Below, piece after piece: positions 1 to 7,732 of a stretch of DNA of 11,778 nt. A program made the translations under genes and the position numbers. The stretch is taken from assembly GCA_023423495.1 (NCBI GenBank), contig JAFAFM010000183.1:1-11778 (forward strand), given 5' to 3'. The DNA comes from Armatimonadota bacterium (GTDB lineage: Bacteria > Armatimonadota > Fimbriimonadia > Fimbriimonadales > Fimbriimonadaceae). The notes beneath the pieces were generated by a model. The model made no database searches and was not told the DNA's origin. It saw only the letters and a program-made list of their open reading frames with translations. Positions within the stretch are counted from its first letter, which is position 1. Every line of letters starts with the position of its first letter.

Positions 1-1651
1 TGTTTATATGATACAGGAACACGCCCGCAATCGCAAACCCCATCGCAGCATAAAAGAAGAGCTTTGGCTTCGGGCTGAACGCCATGGCTCTTCGCACCTG
101 GTGACCAAGGAATTTGTCCCCAATAAAGGCGATCGTGGCGGAGATCAGCACCACGCTGATGAACATCGGCGCCCGCAAGAACGCTATCTGCTCCGCACAG
201 TTGAACTTTCCCACCTGCCGGAAGTTGTAAACCAAGTGATCAGGGGCGTAGACCAACCCAGGTAAGTAGAAGGCGCCCAGCAGTCCGACAGCGACCATAG
301 CCACGACCCATAGCAAGGGTTTTCTGAGAATAGGCCGGCATAGCGCAGCCACTGTGACCGGTATGGCGGCGGCATTCAGGGGCGTCGCCCACCGAGAGAG
401 AATCATGAGGTCCAAAGTAAGGCTGGCAGCGACCAGCCCCCACACTGAGCGGGTCCCCCTTTGATCCGAGAACAGATAGTTGGAGCCGACCGCGTAGGCC
501 ACGAATGCGCCAAACGCTTCCGGGTTGATCGGGGCTCGATGCGGTCCAAGCACGTTGGTGAACATGGACCAAACAGGATTGATCCCCGCCAACGTGAAGA
601 GTCCCACGACGAACTCGCCCCAAAGCGGATGACAATCCTCGATGAACTGCCTTGCCGTCCAATTCAAAGCCCAAGCGCCGAACGACAATCCTACGAACGC
701 AGTCGGCAATGCATACACCCATTTTGCCAAGTCAGTTAGAGACGTCAACCGGCCGGCCAAAACTATGGCCGCCGGCCCAATAACCACGAGTCGAAGAAGG
801 AGCATCGAGGTCCGACTCGCCTGCTCGCGAAGCACCATGAAGACGGCCAATCCAAGGATGTACACGCTTGCTACCGCGAGGAAGACCAAAACGATCGGCG
901 CGGTGCGATGGCCAAATGTAAGCCACTGTTGGGGTGGATTTGCTATTGGCGGCTGCCACTCGAGTGCGGGGTTATCATTGAAGAGCCGATAGAGGTTGTG
1001 AGCCTCGACTAATCCGGGAATTCCGTCCGCCCTTGTTTTCGGTACCCCCTCGGGCCAACCCTCACCCATGAGCCAAAACCTGGACCAGCGGTCACCCGCT
1101 TCGGCGGGGACTTCGATGACTAGCACCCGGCCCCCGGCGCGATCTACGAGGCGGGCGACTTCATCCCATGGGTTTGCCCCTGTCGCGCCAGCGACAACCA
1201 TTGATTGGGCGGGGAATGGATCTGTCTTGCCGACGATCGAAATCTTGGTCTTTGTCCAAGCTGAAAGTAGGACTCGCTGCCGCACTGCGGCGGGTTCAGG
1301 GGCAATAGCGCACATTCGGCGGCCGCCCACGTTCTTGACAACCGCTTCGAAGTAACCCCGATTTCGCCAGTGCGAAATAACCGACTCCGAGTTTTGCGCA
1401 ACGCCATTTCGGACTGTGAATGCAGGAATTTCTTGCGGCGCTTGCCAATCCACCCCCGACGCTAGTGAAAGAAATCTGTTTGCCTGATCCGGTCCCGACG
1501 ATACCGGCCATAGGATCCATGTTGGCTCCTGATACATACCTTCGTGGAGAATCGGCCCGGCCTCGCGAGCGTCGACGAGGATAACCATGTCCGCGGCCCA
1601 AGCCCCAGCGATAGCAAGAACAAGCCATACAATGCTTAAGAGCCAGCGCAC
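1..1651 (-). CDS. Large polytopic membrane protein of unknown function (3' end cut by window edge)
   Basis: An open frame of 550 codons without a stop runs off the left edge. It begins at a GTG (1651-1649): an in-frame TGA lies four codons upstream, and GAGAAGG sits four bases before it. The start overlaps the preceding glycosyltransferase gene by 16 bases, which suggests translational coupling. Residues 4-20 form a hydrophobic signal peptide or anchor ending AWAA. Residues 21-245 are soluble and probably extracytoplasmic. From about 250 onward there are roughly eight to ten hydrophobic segments (near 250-273, 283-300, 311-330, 345-365, 378-394, 404-418, 446-463, 493-512, 530-548), with a conspicuous N-P-V-W-S ... 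G-P-H-R-A-P-I-N-P stretch near 358-376. I do not recognise the family. A soluble domain before many helices, with a T-R-x-x-G-x-x-G-L-V segment near 206-215, faintly recalls membrane proteins carrying an alkaline-phosphatase-like domain, but no metal-binding motif supports this. Its place behind two glycosyltransferases suggests an envelope role. Confidence 0.85.
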   Translation of the reverse strand, partial: MRWLLSIVWLVLAIAGAWAADMVILVDAREAGPILHEGMYQEPTWILWPVSSGPDQANRFLSLASGVDWQAPQEIPAFTVRNGVAQNSESVISHWRNRGYFEAVVKNVGGRRMCAIAPEPAAVRQRVLLSAWTKTKISIVGKTDPFPAQSMVVAGATGANPWDEVARLVDRAGGRVLVIEVPAEAGDRWSRFWLMGEGWPEGVPKTRADGIPGLVEAHNLYRLFNDNPALEWQPPIANPPQQWLTFGHRTAPIVLVFLAVASVYILGLAVFMVLREQASRTSMLLLRLVVIGPAAIVLAGRLTSLTDLAKWVYALPTAFVGLSFGAWALNWTARQFIEDCHPLWGEFVVGLFTLAGINPVWSMFTNVLGPHRAPINPEAFGAFVAYAVGSNYLFSDQRGTRSVWGLVAASLTLDLMILSRWATPLNAAAIPVTVAALCRPILRKPLLWVVAMVAVGLLGAFYLPGLVYAPDHLVYNFRQVGKFNCAEQIAFLRAPMFISVVLISATIAFIGDKFLGHQVRRAMAFSPKPKLFFYAAMGFAIAGVFLYHIN

Positions 1652-2562
1652 AACACCTTCTCAGCCGCCTGGATGATTGAACCCGCCTCAAGCTTTGTGA
1701 TGTCTTTGTTCGGTGCGACAAGAACCTGATGCGGCGGGTGATGCCAACCCCATTTATCGCTAGGAGTCGGGCCGAATGCGCTGATCGTGGGCGTTCCAAC
1801 CCCAGCGGCTAGATGCATGACGCCAGTGTCTCCTCCGATCATCAACTGCAAGTTGGCCATCGCCCCGAGCGCGTCTCGCAACGATGTCTTGCCGACCAAA
1901 TCGACCCCACTCAATCGGATCTCTCCGAGTACGGGACGCTCCTCGGCTCCGCCGAAGAAGGCAAGCTTGAATCCTTTATCGGTTAGCCATGAACCCAACT
2001 CACGCCAGACGTCGACGGGAACCTGTTTGTACTCGTGGCGGGCGCCAGCCTGAATTCCGACTTGTGCACCCTCCAGGAGCTCCCTTCCGGTCGACCGCTC
2101 GGAGTCCGAAACGTACAATTCGGGGACTACCGAACTCGGCTCGATCCCAGCTCGTTTAACCAAATCCAGGTAGCAAGCAGACTCCGGTTTAACGTCATCG
2201 TAAGGCACCGGGTCCGTTAAAAGTTTTGCTCGCCCCTCGGTGGCATGGCCGATTCTGCGCTTGATTCCCGCCAGTCTGCACATTAATGCGGATCGGAAGC
2301 TGCGATTTACGATGAACGCACAGTCGTATTTCCCCTGCCGTAGATTCCTCGCAGCGCGGAAAAGCAACATGGGATTCTTTAGGTTCACGTAGTCCGCAAA
2401 GCGAAGGCGGATGTCGGGAAAGCGCAAGATTTGCTCGCAAGTCCGCGAGGCGAATACATCTACTGATCCTGAAGCCGCATAAACGGATCGCACTAGCGGC
2501 GTTGCCATAACTGTGTCCCCTAAATAGTTCTTGAGAACAATGAGCGACCGCTCACAATGCAC
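1636..2562 (-). CDS. Glycosyltransferase family 9 protein (ADP-heptose:LPS heptosyltransferase-like)
   Basis: The predicted 308-residue cytoplasmic enzyme probably adds a sugar, typically a heptose from ADP-heptose, to a lipid-linked or LPS-core acceptor at the inner membrane. The N-terminal half has the family's L-G-D-T-V-M-A-T-P-L motif (residues 14-23), with D16 where WaaC has its proposed catalytic base. The C-terminal nucleotide-sugar half has G-G-D-T-G-V-M-H-L-A-A (243-253), then T-P-T-I-S-A-F-G-P-T and K-W-G-W, all typical of the family. I chose the GTG at 2562 because AGGAGG lies nine bases upstream and the product then starts right before the first beta strand (S-L-I-V-L-K). An ATG at 2634 would add 24 poorly conserved residues and an 83-base overlap. 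The GTG overlaps the stop of the upstream glycosyltransferase gene by 11 bases. The true donor and acceptor cannot be read from the sequence. Confidence 0.9.
   Translation of the reverse strand: MHCERSLIVLKNYLGDTVMATPLVRSVYAASGSVDVFASRTCEQILRFPDIRLRFADYVNLKNPMLLFRAARNLRQGKYDCAFIVNRSFRSALMCRLAGIKRRIGHATEGRAKLLTDPVPYDDVKPESACYLDLVKRAGIEPSSVVPELYVSDSERSTGRELLEGAQVGIQAGARHEYKQVPVDVWRELGSWLTDKGFKLAFFGGAEERPVLGEIRLSGVDLVGKTSLRDALGAMANLQLMIGGDTGVMHLAAGVGTPTISAFGPTPSDKWGWHHPPHQVLVAPNKDITKLEAGSIIQAAEKVLCAGS
1656..1662 (-). promoter_or_regulatory. Ribosome-binding site fixing the GTG start of the membrane protein
   Basis: GAGAAGG lies four bases before the GTG at 1651, inside the 3' end of the glycosyltransferase gene. 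An in-frame stop just upstream leaves this GTG as the first possible start, so the site and the stop together settle the gene's beginning. Confidence 0.6.
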
Positions 2563-3562
2563 TGGAGACAGCCTCCTGGACGATGCTGACCGGGATTTCG
2601 CGGACCAAGTGATCTTCCCCCGGCGTAATTGCATTCAGGTTCGCAAATGGTGGAGCCCAGAGCCGGTGGATGCCGTGCCGGAAAAGGCCAACAGTCTTCG
2701 TTCCGGCTGCCGCCGCCAGGTGGAGAATGCCGTTGTCGATCGTCAGAACCGACCTAGTCCGTTCGATGGCCCCGACAACTTGAGGCAAGGTGAACGCTCC
2801 CCGGAGGTCCTGCACGCCAATCTCCAGCAAACTTGCCTCGTCCTCGGCTCCCCGCCAATGCTTCCCTTGATCATCTGGCTTGGCTCCCAAGAGTCCAATC
2901 GAATAGCCATTGCTGGACAGGTTTTGAACGATCGCGCTCCACTTTTCGATGGGCCAAAGCTTTTCGGGGAGGCTGGCGGCCGTCGCTATCAGCACGTCGG
3001 GAATGTCTTGTTCTGGATCTTTGGAAGGCACACGATATGTAGGAATGGGACCATCCAGATAGCACAGACGGCAGAAGATTTCGCCGATAAATCCTGTTTG
3101 AAGGAAGCTGTAGCGCGCGGGTGTATCCGCCGCCAGCCAGTCTTTGTCTTGAGCCAGCATTCCCACCTCATCATCTGCATAAGGCAGTTCGCCGCGACCG
3201 TCTGAATTAAAACATGGACCGACGACAAATGTGTCCTCTGTCGCAAGAGCGGCCGCGAACGCCCGAGCAATCGGCTGTTGCTCTAAATTCACCACCAAAT
3301 CGAACCGCGGCCAGCCCTGAACCTCGTCAAGAGTGTCACGGAAGGGTCGACCGTGCAGAATTAAGGACCGCTCAAACAGATCCGAAGCATCTTGCAGCTC
3401 TTGAGTTCTCGTGCCTCCAACGTAGGTGATGTGACACGGCTCCCACTTGAACCGGAGCATTTGGAGAAGCGGGGTGGCAGCGACAAAGTTTCCGAGCGCA
3501 TCGTTGGCGATTACCGCGATCCTGGGTTCCTGCGGTAGCTCCTCGCCACGATATCGAATCAT
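2552..3562 (-). CDS. Divergent glycosyltransferase family 9 protein
   Basis: This 336-residue protein has the two-lobed layout of family 9 glycosyltransferases. An N-terminal strand (R-I-A-V-I-A-N-D, 14-21) leads into A-L-G-N-F-V-A-A-T-P-L-L (22-33). A C-terminal sugar-nucleotide motif, T-I-D-N-G-I-L-H-L-A-A-A-A-G-T (274-288), is followed by G-L-F and R-L-W-A-P-P. It is more divergent than its downstream partner: the usual G-D at the catalytic position reads G-N (N25), and the F-G-P-T motif is replaced by F-R-H-G. The ATG at 3562 is the only usable start, because the N-terminal region has no other start codon and the stop of the PTPS gene lies nine bases upstream. No Shine-Dalgarno sequence is visible. 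It could be a heptosyltransferase with another acceptor or a related envelope glycosyltransferase. The two genes look like an old tandem duplication that has diverged strongly. Confidence 0.88.
   Translation of the reverse strand: MIRYRGEELPQEPRIAVIANDALGNFVAATPLLQMLRFKWEPCHITYVGGTRTQELQDASDLFERSLILHGRPFRDTLDEVQGWPRFDLVVNLEQQPIARAFAAALATEDTFVVGPCFNSDGRGELPYADDEVGMLAQDKDWLAADTPARYSFLQTGFIGEIFCRLCYLDGPIPTYRVPSKDPEQDIPDVLIATAASLPEKLWPIEKWSAIVQNLSSNGYSIGLLGAKPDDQGKHWRGAEDEASLLEIGVQDLRGAFTLPQVVGAIERTRSVLTIDNGILHLAAAAGTKTVGLFRHGIHRLWAPPFANLNAITPGEDHLVREIPVSIVQEAVSSAL
2572..2577 (-). promoter_or_regulatory. Strong ribosome-binding site fixing the GTG start of the second glycosyltransferase
   Basis: A full AGGAGG lies nine bases before the GTG at 2562, within the last codons of the preceding gene. 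It is the best Shine-Dalgarno sequence in the window and favours the GTG over an ATG 72 bases upstream. Confidence 0.75.
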
Positions 3563-3571
3563 GCGTGAAGT

Positions 3572-4399
3572 TTAACCCGCGGCGGAAACTTCGAACATGT
3601 TTCGCGCGGTTTCCCATAGTCGCACCCTCGAAAGCTTGGCAGGCAGCTTCCCCTCTAACCGCCGAAAAATCTCTTGGGTAACGACCTCGCTCGTCGTGAC
3701 CTTCCCCTCGAATTCGGGAATGTCTTTGTTCATATTCTTGTGGTCATATCGGTCGACCACCTCACGGTTAACGATCTCGTCGATTTGCCCCAAATCGGCA
3801 ATCATTCCGTTTTTGGGATCCGGTTGGCCCTCTAGCGTTACCTCCAACACAAAGTTGTGTCCGTGACCGGCCGGGTTATTGCACTTCCCAAACAACGCGA
3901 CGTTCGTGTTCGGATCTAAAAACGGACTATCCAACCGGTGGGATGCCGCAAATTCATAAGTTCTGGTGAGTGTCATAAGGTCAGAAAGCTCTCCATAAAA
4001 GCCTGGCATTTCTTCAAGTCGAAGAGAAACAAAGCGACAGTTTTCGGGCATTGTCCCGCGTTTGATCAAGCTGTCTCTGATGTACAGCATCAAGTTTTCG
4101 AGAGTCGGCGCCTGTTCTTCGAAGCCAGGGATTTCATCATTGATACTCCGCTGATCGAAAACAGACACGACCTTTGACTTGAGCACGTCGTCGAGTCGCT
4201 TAATATTTACGACCATTCCGGTATCCGGCTGGACCGTTCCTTCCACCGTCACGTCGAGCACATAATTGTGGCCGTGATTGAACTTGTTCGCCCAAGGTCC
4301 GAACAAAGCTCGGTTCTCGCCATCTGAGAAGTGAGAAAACCAATAACGGTGGCCGCTACTGAAGGTCACTCGTCTAGTCATTCGGACAGTTGAGTTCAT
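3572..4399 (-). CDS. Tandem 6-pyruvoyltetrahydropterin synthase/QueD-family protein
   Basis: The 275-residue protein contains two complete PTPS-fold domains (about 8-140 and 143-275), whereas the family usually has one domain of 120-150 residues. PTPS/QueD enzymes convert dihydroneopterin triphosphate to 6-pyruvoyl- or 6-carboxy-tetrahydropterin using zinc and a Cys/Asp/His triad. Domain 2 has everything: zinc ligands H154, H179 and H181, Cys173 in G-K-C-N-N-P-A-G-H-G-H-N, the D219-H220 pair, and glutamates E238 and E263. Domain 1 keeps the zinc histidines H17, H42 and H44 and Glu101, but Trp36 sits where Cys should be and Gln83 replaces the catalytic His, so it is probably inactive. The C-N-N-P-x-G-H-G-H form resembles true PTPS more than QueD, so the product could feed either pterin or queuosine synthesis. 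The ATG at 4399 overlaps the permease stop as ATGA. An upstream in-frame ATG at 4612 would lie inside the permease gene and add non-homologous residues. A second ATG at 4381 is the only plausible alternative. Confidence 0.93.
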   Translation of the reverse strand: MNSTVRMTRRVTFSSGHRYWFSHFSDGENRALFGPWANKFNHGHNYVLDVTVEGTVQPDTGMVVNIKRLDDVLKSKVVSVFDQRSINDEIPGFEEQAPTLENLMLYIRDSLIKRGTMPENCRFVSLRLEEMPGFYGELSDLMTLTRTYEFAASHRLDSPFLDPNTNVALFGKCNNPAGHGHNFVLEVTLEGQPDPKNGMIADLGQIDEIVNREVVDRYDHKNMNKDIPEFEGKVTTSEVVTQEIFRRLEGKLPAKLSRVRLWETARNMFEVSAAG

Positions 4400-5268
4400 T
4401 CCGTTCTTTCGTACGGCCGACCAAGGGCTCTTGGTGTCGCCGAACCTGAGCCTACCATTACAAGCACCACCAGGGCCAAGACGTACGGCAGGGCCAGCCA
4501 CAGTTGAGATGGCACCACCACTCCCAAAATGGACCTGCCCTGCAGGCTGTATTGCAGTGATTGGGTGTAGCCGAGCAGCAAAGCGGTCAAGGCCGCCCAA
4601 TGAGGCTGCCACCGGCCGAAGGTGACCAGCGCGATGGCGAGGAATCCCCTTCCGGCCGTCATGTTCTCCGCGAAGCTGCCCGCCACGCTCAAGGATAGAT
4701 GGGCTCCGGCGACACCCGCCAAGGCGCCTCCAATTAACGCCGCTGTCAGCCGCTGCTTCACCACCGAAAACCCGGCTGCTTCAACCGCGGCTGGATACTC
4801 GCCGCAAGCCCGAAGCGCCAAGCCCCATCGGGTTCTCGCCATCAGGAACCAGACCAAGGGAATAAGAAGAAGCGTTGCGAGCACCACCCAATCCACGCCT
4901 AGAATCTTTGCGAGTTCGGGCAAACGTTGATTGGACGCCGAGTGCTCCACCATGCTTCGAAATCCGATGCCCGTCGCGCCGAGGGCGAAGAGGTTGATGG
5001 CTGTCCCAACGACGACTTGATCCGAGCCCTGCTTGATCGTGAACCAGCCGGACAGCAGTGCGGTTCCAACTCCAACCGCTGCCGCTGCCAACAAAGCAAC
5101 GAACAGCGATCCAGTTGCCATTACGAGTGCAAACCCAGTGAATGCGCCGAGGAGAATCATGCCCTCAAGGCCAATGTTGATCACGCCGCTACGTTGCCCG
5201 ATGACCTCGCCTAGTGCCGCCAGCATCAGCGGGGTGGATAGGATGAGAAGGAATGCAAACTCAAACAT
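4396..5268 (-). CDS. ABC importer permease, NupQ-like (nucleoside/riboflavin type)
   Basis: This 290-residue integral membrane protein belongs to the branched-chain amino acid/ribose-type permease family (PF02653). Diagnostic segments are G-V-I-N-I-G-L-E-G-M (28-37), the T-R-W-G-L-A-L-R-A-C-G-E coupling region (146-157) that contacts the ATPase, G-A-L-A-G-V-A-G-A-H (181-190), and M-T-A-G-R-G-F-L-A-I-A-L-V-x-F-G-R-W (203-220). The last is characteristic of the second, smaller permease in BMP-type importers such as NupQ. Eight or so hydrophobic helices span the rest. It would form a heterodimer with the permease encoded just upstream. The ATG at 5268 overlaps that gene by eight bases, and the 3' end overlaps the PTPS gene by four, so all three are probably translationally coupled. 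Confidence 0.95.
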   Translation of the reverse strand: MFEFAFLLILSTPLMLAALGEVIGQRSGVINIGLEGMILLGAFTGFALVMATGSLFVALLAAAAVGVGTALLSGWFTIKQGSDQVVVGTAINLFALGATGIGFRSMVEHSASNQRLPELAKILGVDWVVLATLLLIPLVWFLMARTRWGLALRACGEYPAAVEAAGFSVVKQRLTAALIGGALAGVAGAHLSLSVAGSFAENMTAGRGFLAIALVTFGRWQPHWAALTALLLGYTQSLQYSLQGRSILGVVVPSQLWLALPYVLALVVLVMVGSGSATPRALGRPYERTE

Positions 5269-6298
5269 TGGCGCTTGACACCCGTTTCCCTCGGGACAGG
5301 AAATTCTGTATCGCGATCAGCCCCAGAACTCCAGCCGCCTGTACGACATAGATCAAGACGGTTCCGTTGGCCGTAAACCCAGCAAGGTTCTTGGAACCTC
5401 CCAAGATCGCCGCAAAATACAATGCGCTCACGGCAACGACCAGCGGATGCAAGCCCGCAAGCAGGGCCACGGGAATCGCCAAGAATCCCCAGTTTTGGTC
5501 AAACCCCTGGCCAATCTGTTGGGTCAGTCCAAGGTACTCCACGCCACCCGCCAAGCCACACAACCCGCCGGACAATGAGATGGCCCTAAGTCGTGCAGCC
5601 TGAGCGTCAATTTTGTTGGCGCGCGCGGCTCGAGCATTTTCGCCCGCCACACGGATCTCGAATCCTTTTCTTGTATAGAACAAAAACGCATAAACAGCCA
5701 CGATCGCTAGTGCTCCGATGAAGATTCCGTAGTGCAGGTCGAACGCCGGATTAAATTTGGGTAAAGCCAGGTTGTTAGGAAGCCTATCTGTTTGGGGCAG
5801 CTTGCCCGACCTTTCGCGCATCGGACCAGATACCAAATACTCCATCAATTGGATGGCAACAAAATTCATGAGGATCGTCGAGATAACCACTTCGACACCT
5901 CTGCGAACAAATAGCCATCCCGCAAGCCAACCCCACAGCCCGCCCGCCAAAAAAGAACCAGTGAGGATGATTGCGGCACTCACTGGCCATGGCAAGGTCG
6001 ACTGGAGCATTGGGATCGCGATTAATGCACCTGAGACCCCACCAACAACAAACTGCCCTTCGCCACCGATGTTGTACATTCCGCCCCGCCAGGCGATCAC
6101 GATGCCGAGGCCCGTCAGCACCAGCGGAATCCATTTGACCAAGGTGCGTGTAAGCCCCAGTTCGCTCCCAAAAGCGCCAACGAACAGCAACCGAGCCGAT
6201 TCCAGAGGATTTGGTGTGAGCACCCAAAGGGACAACATCAGGAATCCCAACAGCGAGAGAACCGTTAGGACACCTAATTGGATGGACGCTTTGTTCAC
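5261..6298 (-). CDS. ABC importer permease, NupP-like (nucleoside/riboflavin type)
   Basis: The 345-residue protein is the larger of the two permeases in a BMP-type importer. It has an N-terminal hydrophobic helix (about 8-28), then the subfamily hallmark A-W-R-G-G-M-Y-N-I-G-G-E-G-Q (69-82). Further helices follow, with the cytoplasmic coupling segment G-F-E-I-R-V-A-G-E-N-A-R-A-A (212-225) and S-G-G-L-C-G-L-A-G-G-V-E (243-254). Length and motif order match B. subtilis NupP and similar proteins. The start codon is GTG at 6298; it overlaps the TGA of the ATPase gene as GTGA, so translation is likely coupled. Only a weak G-rich run (GGGGAA) precedes it. The permease pair forms the membrane channel through which the substrate captured by the lipoprotein passes. 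Confidence 0.95.
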   Translation of the reverse strand: MNKASIQLGVLTVLSLLGFLMLSLWVLTPNPLESARLLFVGAFGSELGLTRTLVKWIPLVLTGLGIVIAWRGGMYNIGGEGQFVVGGVSGALIAIPMLQSTLPWPVSAAIILTGSFLAGGLWGWLAGWLFVRRGVEVVISTILMNFVAIQLMEYLVSGPMRERSGKLPQTDRLPNNLALPKFNPAFDLHYGIFIGALAIVAVYAFLFYTRKGFEIRVAGENARAARANKIDAQAARLRAISLSGGLCGLAGGVEYLGLTQQIGQGFDQNWGFLAIPVALLAGLHPLVVAVSALYFAAILGGSKNLAGFTANGTVLIYVVQAAGVLGLIAIQNFLSRGKRVSSANV

Positions 6299-7728
6299 TG
6301 TTCCCCGACAACGCTCGTAGCGGTCAACGCCTCGTGTAATTTGCCGCGAGACAAGAACAATGTGCGATCGGCCAAAGCAGCAAGCTCATCCATATCGGTG
6401 CTTATCAGAAGCACCGCCGTGCGTTCTGCTCGCGCCTGCAATATGCGGCTGTGGACGAAGTCGGCAGCCCGAACATCCAAACCTCGAGTGGGATTCACGG
6501 CGACGAGAAGATCCGGGTGTTTATCGAGTGTCCGGCTAGCGACAACTTTTTGCTGATTGCCACCGCTGAGGGTTCCGACAATGGTGTCGGGCCCTTCTGC
6601 TCGCACGTCGAACCGCTGCATCAAATCCTGTGCCCAGGCATCCACCTTGCCGACCTTCATAAAAGGTCCCCAGCCAAACTCGGATCTCCGATATCCATCC
6701 AGAAGCATGTTGTCTCGTATGGACATGCTTAACACCAATCCGTCGGTCTGGCGATCTTGGGGAATGTAAGCCACCGAATTGCCCTCACGCGTCACGCTTC
6801 CCTTTTCAATTCTCCGGATACCCGCGGCAACCTCCGCTAGTTCAACTTGGCCGTTCCCGTCGACCCCACCGATGCCGAGAATCTCACCTTCCTTAACCGT
6901 GAGCGAGAGATCTTCAAGCGCCACTTCACCACGGTCGCCTCGCGCCACAACATTCTCCATCTGGAGGCTAACTGTGGCGCCGACAGCCCTGGTTTCCTGC
7001 AAACGCTCTGGCAGTTCGCCGATCATCCACTCCGCCAATTGGCTGACGTTAGTATCCAAAATGGCGCTCTCGGCCACCTTCTTCCCATGGCTTAGGACAA
7101 TAACGTCGTCGGCGACCCGCATGACTTCGGCAAGTTTATGAGCGATGAGCAGTATCGTCTTGCCCTGCTGCCTCAGGTTCCCCAGCACCCGAAAGAGGTC
7201 CTCAACTTCATCGCTGCTCAGCACGGCTGTAGGCTCATCCAAAATGAGAACGGGGGAATCCTTGGCAAGAACCTTAAGAATCTCAATGCGCTGCTGCACT
7301 CCGACCGGCAGGTCGCTTGTAACCGCGTCAGGATTCACGTGCCAGCCAAGTTGCCGGCCAACTTTCAAAGCGTTCTCTGCTAGTTCATCGACCCTCAAGC
7401 TGCCCTTCAAATTGTCCATCTGGGATAACGCCAAGTTCTCCACGACGGTGAACTGCGGAACGAGCATGAAGTGCTGATGCACCATCGCAATCCCTGCTTT
7501 CCGACACTTGATCGGATTGCCGAGGGGCAGAGGCTGTCCACTCAGAAGGATTTGGCCGGCGTCGGGTCGAATAAAGCCCGCGAGGATGTTGACCAGGGTC
7601 GACTTCCCCGCGCCATTCTCCCCTAGAATTGCGTGGATTTTCCCCGGCGAAAACTCAGCCGATACCTCACTCAGAGCCTGGACAGTGCCAAAGCTTTTCG
7701 AAATGCCGTGAATGCTCAGGTGACTCAA
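6295..7728 (-). CDS. ABC importer ATPase with two nucleotide-binding domains, NupO/RbsA-like
   Basis: The 477-residue cytoplasmic protein carries two fused ATPase domains and powers the importer. Domain 1 has Walker A G-E-N-G-A-G-K-S-T (36-44), the Q-loop glutamine Q85, the variant signature L-P-V-G-V-Q-Q (140-146) seen in nucleoside-type importers, and Walker B L-I-L-D-E-P (161-166). Domain 2 begins near 250 and has the degenerate Walker A G-G-V-D-G-N-G-Q (287-294), signature L-S-G-G-N-Q-Q (387-393), and L-L-V-A-V-N-P-T-R-G-L-D as a modified Walker B (407-418). Degeneracy of the second site is normal for this family. The start is a TTG at 7728, four bases after the lipoprotein gene's stop; no good Shine-Dalgarno is visible and no ATG fits. 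The length is slightly under the roughly 500 residues usual in the family. Specificity lies in the receptor and permeases, not here. Confidence 0.96.
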   Translation of the reverse strand: MSHLSIHGISKSFGTVQALSEVSAEFSPGKIHAILGENGAGKSTLVNILAGFIRPDAGQILLSGQPLPLGNPIKCRKAGIAMVHQHFMLVPQFTVVENLALSQMDNLKGSLRVDELAENALKVGRQLGWHVNPDAVTSDLPVGVQQRIEILKVLAKDSPVLILDEPTAVLSSDEVEDLFRVLGNLRQQGKTILLIAHKLAEVMRVADDVIVLSHGKKVAESAILDTNVSQLAEWMIGELPERLQETRAVGATVSLQMENVVARGDRGEVALEDLSLTVKEGEILGIGGVDGNGQVELAEVAAGIRRIEKGSVTREGNSVAYIPQDRQTDGLVLSMSIRDNMLLDGYRRSEFGWGPFMKVGKVDAWAQDLMQRFDVRAEGPDTIVGTLSGGNQQKVVASRTLDKHPDLLVAVNPTRGLDVRAADFVHSRILQARAERTAVLLISTDMDELAALADRTLFLSRGKLHEALTATSVVGEQ

Positions 7729-7732
7729 AGGA

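Noticed and set aside
240..722. Minus-strand open frame of 160 codons with an ATG
   Set aside because: It is in a different frame from the 550-codon membrane protein that covers the same DNA. Its translation is rich in R, G, C and H and lacks hydrophobic helices, so it is a frame shadow.
1296..1799. Minus-strand open frame of 167 codons spanning the glycosyltransferase/membrane-protein junction
   Set aside because: It overlaps two well-supported genes out of frame and reads as arginine- and serine-rich noise.
2531..3205. Long plus-strand open frame of 224 codons
   Set aside because: It lies wholly antisense to the two glycosyltransferase genes, has a composition rich in R, Q, P and C without recognisable motifs, and is best explained as a shadow of codon bias on the other strand.
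4397..4612. Upstream ATG extension of the tandem PTPS protein
   Set aside because: The extra 71 residues lie inside the permease gene in another frame and show no PTPS homology. The ATGA overlap at 4399 is a much better start.
5757..6320. Plus-strand open frame of 187 codons
   Set aside because: It is antisense to the NupP-like permease, rich in P, S, T and R, and shows no domain or ribosome-binding site.
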